From: Candidatus Brocadiaceae bacterium
Lineage (GTDB): Bacteria > Planctomycetota > Brocadiia > SM23-32
DNA length: 32,609 bases
Assembly: GCA_003551305.1 (NCBI GenBank)
Contig: PUMJ01000064.1
Span: forward strand, 1 to 32,609
Direction of reading: 5' to 3'
Shown: positions 32,018 to 32,609 of the stretch, piece after piece
Numbering within the stretch: the stretch's first letter is position 1
How the letters are laid out: each line of letters opens with the position of its first letter
Made by a program: the position numbers and the translations under genes
The notes under the pieces: generated by a model
What the model was told of the DNA's origin: nothing
Database searches by the model: none
Seen by the model: only the letters and a program-made list of their open reading frames with translations

Positions 32018-32609
32018 TTTTCCGAGGCCATCCGGAGCAGATTTCTGATCCTTCGTTTCTGCGCTTCGGCGAGCCGGGGGTCCTGCAGCAGCCCTTCCAG
32101 GTTCGCCCGGGTGTCTGCGCGCCTCGGGCCCAGTCTCCAGGCGGACAGGAAGTGGTCTATGCTTTGCTCGACCCTGCCCATCGAGTAAAGCACCACCCCC
32201 ATATCGTTCTGCGCCTCCGCGTCTTCGGGGTGTTGTTCAAGTAGTTCGGTGAGTATTCTCTGGGCTTCCTCGTGCTCGCCCCGGGCATGGCAGGATCCGG
32301 CCATCTCTATGCGCGCGGCCCTTTGTGACCTCTTGTCCTTTCGCAAATGGCGCTCGCCGCGTTCCTCGGCGCGCGTTGCGTCCCCCCCGGGCGGCAAAAT
32401 GGCAGCGTCCACCCGCTCCCACATGCTGATCGTCAGCTTCTCTTGCTCTTCGGCCCTGTCCAGCAACCTGGCCCGCAGCGCGGCGCGTAGCTGCGGGTCG
32501 AGGACGGTCTCCATCTTCTCTTCACGCGTCTCGACCTCACCGTCACGCAGGTCCAGGAGGCATTCCGGGCAGCCGTATTGCTCGAAAAGCATCCTGTACT
32601 TGTGGCTCC
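32014..32609 (-). CDS. C-terminal part of a TPR protein, possibly polysaccharide pyruvyl transferase-like (5' end outside window)
   Basis: The frame is open to the window edge, so the start is probably upstream; ATG 32592 is available but the in-frame sequence before it (SHKYR) continues naturally. The part seen first, HKYRMLFEQYGCPECLLDL, resembles the C-terminal end of polysaccharide pyruvyl transferase-type (PF04230) proteins, where a His-Lys motif is followed by a long helix. Then come a charged linker and two TPR-like repeats (EMAGSCHARGEHEEAQRILTELLEQHP and MGVVLYSMGRVEQSIDHFLSAWRLGP). If right, it adds or modifies sugars on a surface glycan and would join the GT2-TPR gene downstream in one pathway. 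The TPR assignment is firm; the transferase assignment is tentative. Confidence 0.5.
   Translation of the reverse strand, partial: SHKYRMLFEQYGCPECLLDLRDGEVETREEKMETVLDPQLRAALRARLLDRAEEQEKLTISMWERVDAAILPPGGDATRAEERGERHLRKDKRSQRAARIEMAGSCHARGEHEEAQRILTELLEQHPEDAEAQNDMGVVLYSMGRVEQSIDHFLSAWRLGPRRADTRANLEGLLQDPRLAEAQKRRIRNLLRMASEK

Noticed and set aside
1-32609. tRNA genes, rRNA, CRISPR arrays, insertion sequences, attachment sites and known riboswitches.
   Set aside because: I looked through the intergenic gaps by eye and saw none. A covariance-model search would be needed to exclude small RNAs.

Overview
The window is a GC-rich (roughly two thirds G+C) bacterial chromosome segment. It is densely coded and carries no insertion sequence, CRISPR array, rRNA or tRNA that I can see. 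The mix of families points to an uncultured planctomycete-like or related (PVC / Hydrogenedentes-type) bacterium: a DUF6785-type membrane protein, a DUF362-ferredoxin protein, a DUF2339/DUF3999 pair, a GH-A clan glycosidase of a type I associate with those groups, PurO-type IMP cyclohydrolase and topoisomerase VI subunit A. The phylum assignment is inference only. Despite the GC content, clean TTGACA/TATAAT-like promoters stand out in the intergenic gaps, which helped fix starts.

Layout. 1-7.0 kb: the 3' part of a DUF6785 transporter-like membrane protein, then on the minus strand a DUF362/2[4Fe-4S] protein and a translationally coupled DUF2339-DUF3999 pair. 7.2-11.5 kb (plus): a GH2 glycosidase coupled by ATGA overlap to a large lipoprotein that looks like a CehA/McbA PHP-type hydrolase with its metal ligands lost. 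11.5-14.0 kb (plus): purQ and araB. 14.0-14.7 kb (minus): a lone PhoU-like protein. 14.8-18.9 kb (plus): ispG-dxr-rseP, two steps of the MEP isoprenoid pathway plus a site-2 protease with four PDZ domains. 19.0-21.3 kb: a divergent pair, a GH-A clan glycosidase and an aldo/keto reductase. 21.4-24.3 kb (minus): a PurO-type IMP cyclohydrolase and two methyltransferases, one of the METTL25-like Methyltransf_32 type. 24.5-25.6 kb (plus): a canonical archaeal-type topoisomerase VI A subunit with no B subunit in view.

25.7-32.6 kb is a flagellar filament locus. Flagellin (fliC) sits behind a good sigma-28 promoter and ends in a strong intrinsic terminator. fliD and fliS follow behind a sigma-54-type -24/-12 element. 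Facing them on the minus strand are a GT2-TPR glycosyltransferase, a short glycosyltransferase remnant and a partial TPR protein resembling a polysaccharide pyruvyl transferase. These minus-strand genes overlap head to tail and probably modify the filament or another surface glycan.

Most notable: the topoisomerase VI A gene without its partner, the four-PDZ RseP, the metal-ligand-less CehA/McbA lipoprotein, the two-sigma-factor arrangement at fliC/fliD, the tandem repeat inserted in FliD, and the palindrome overlapping the start of the METTL25-like gene divergent from top6A.
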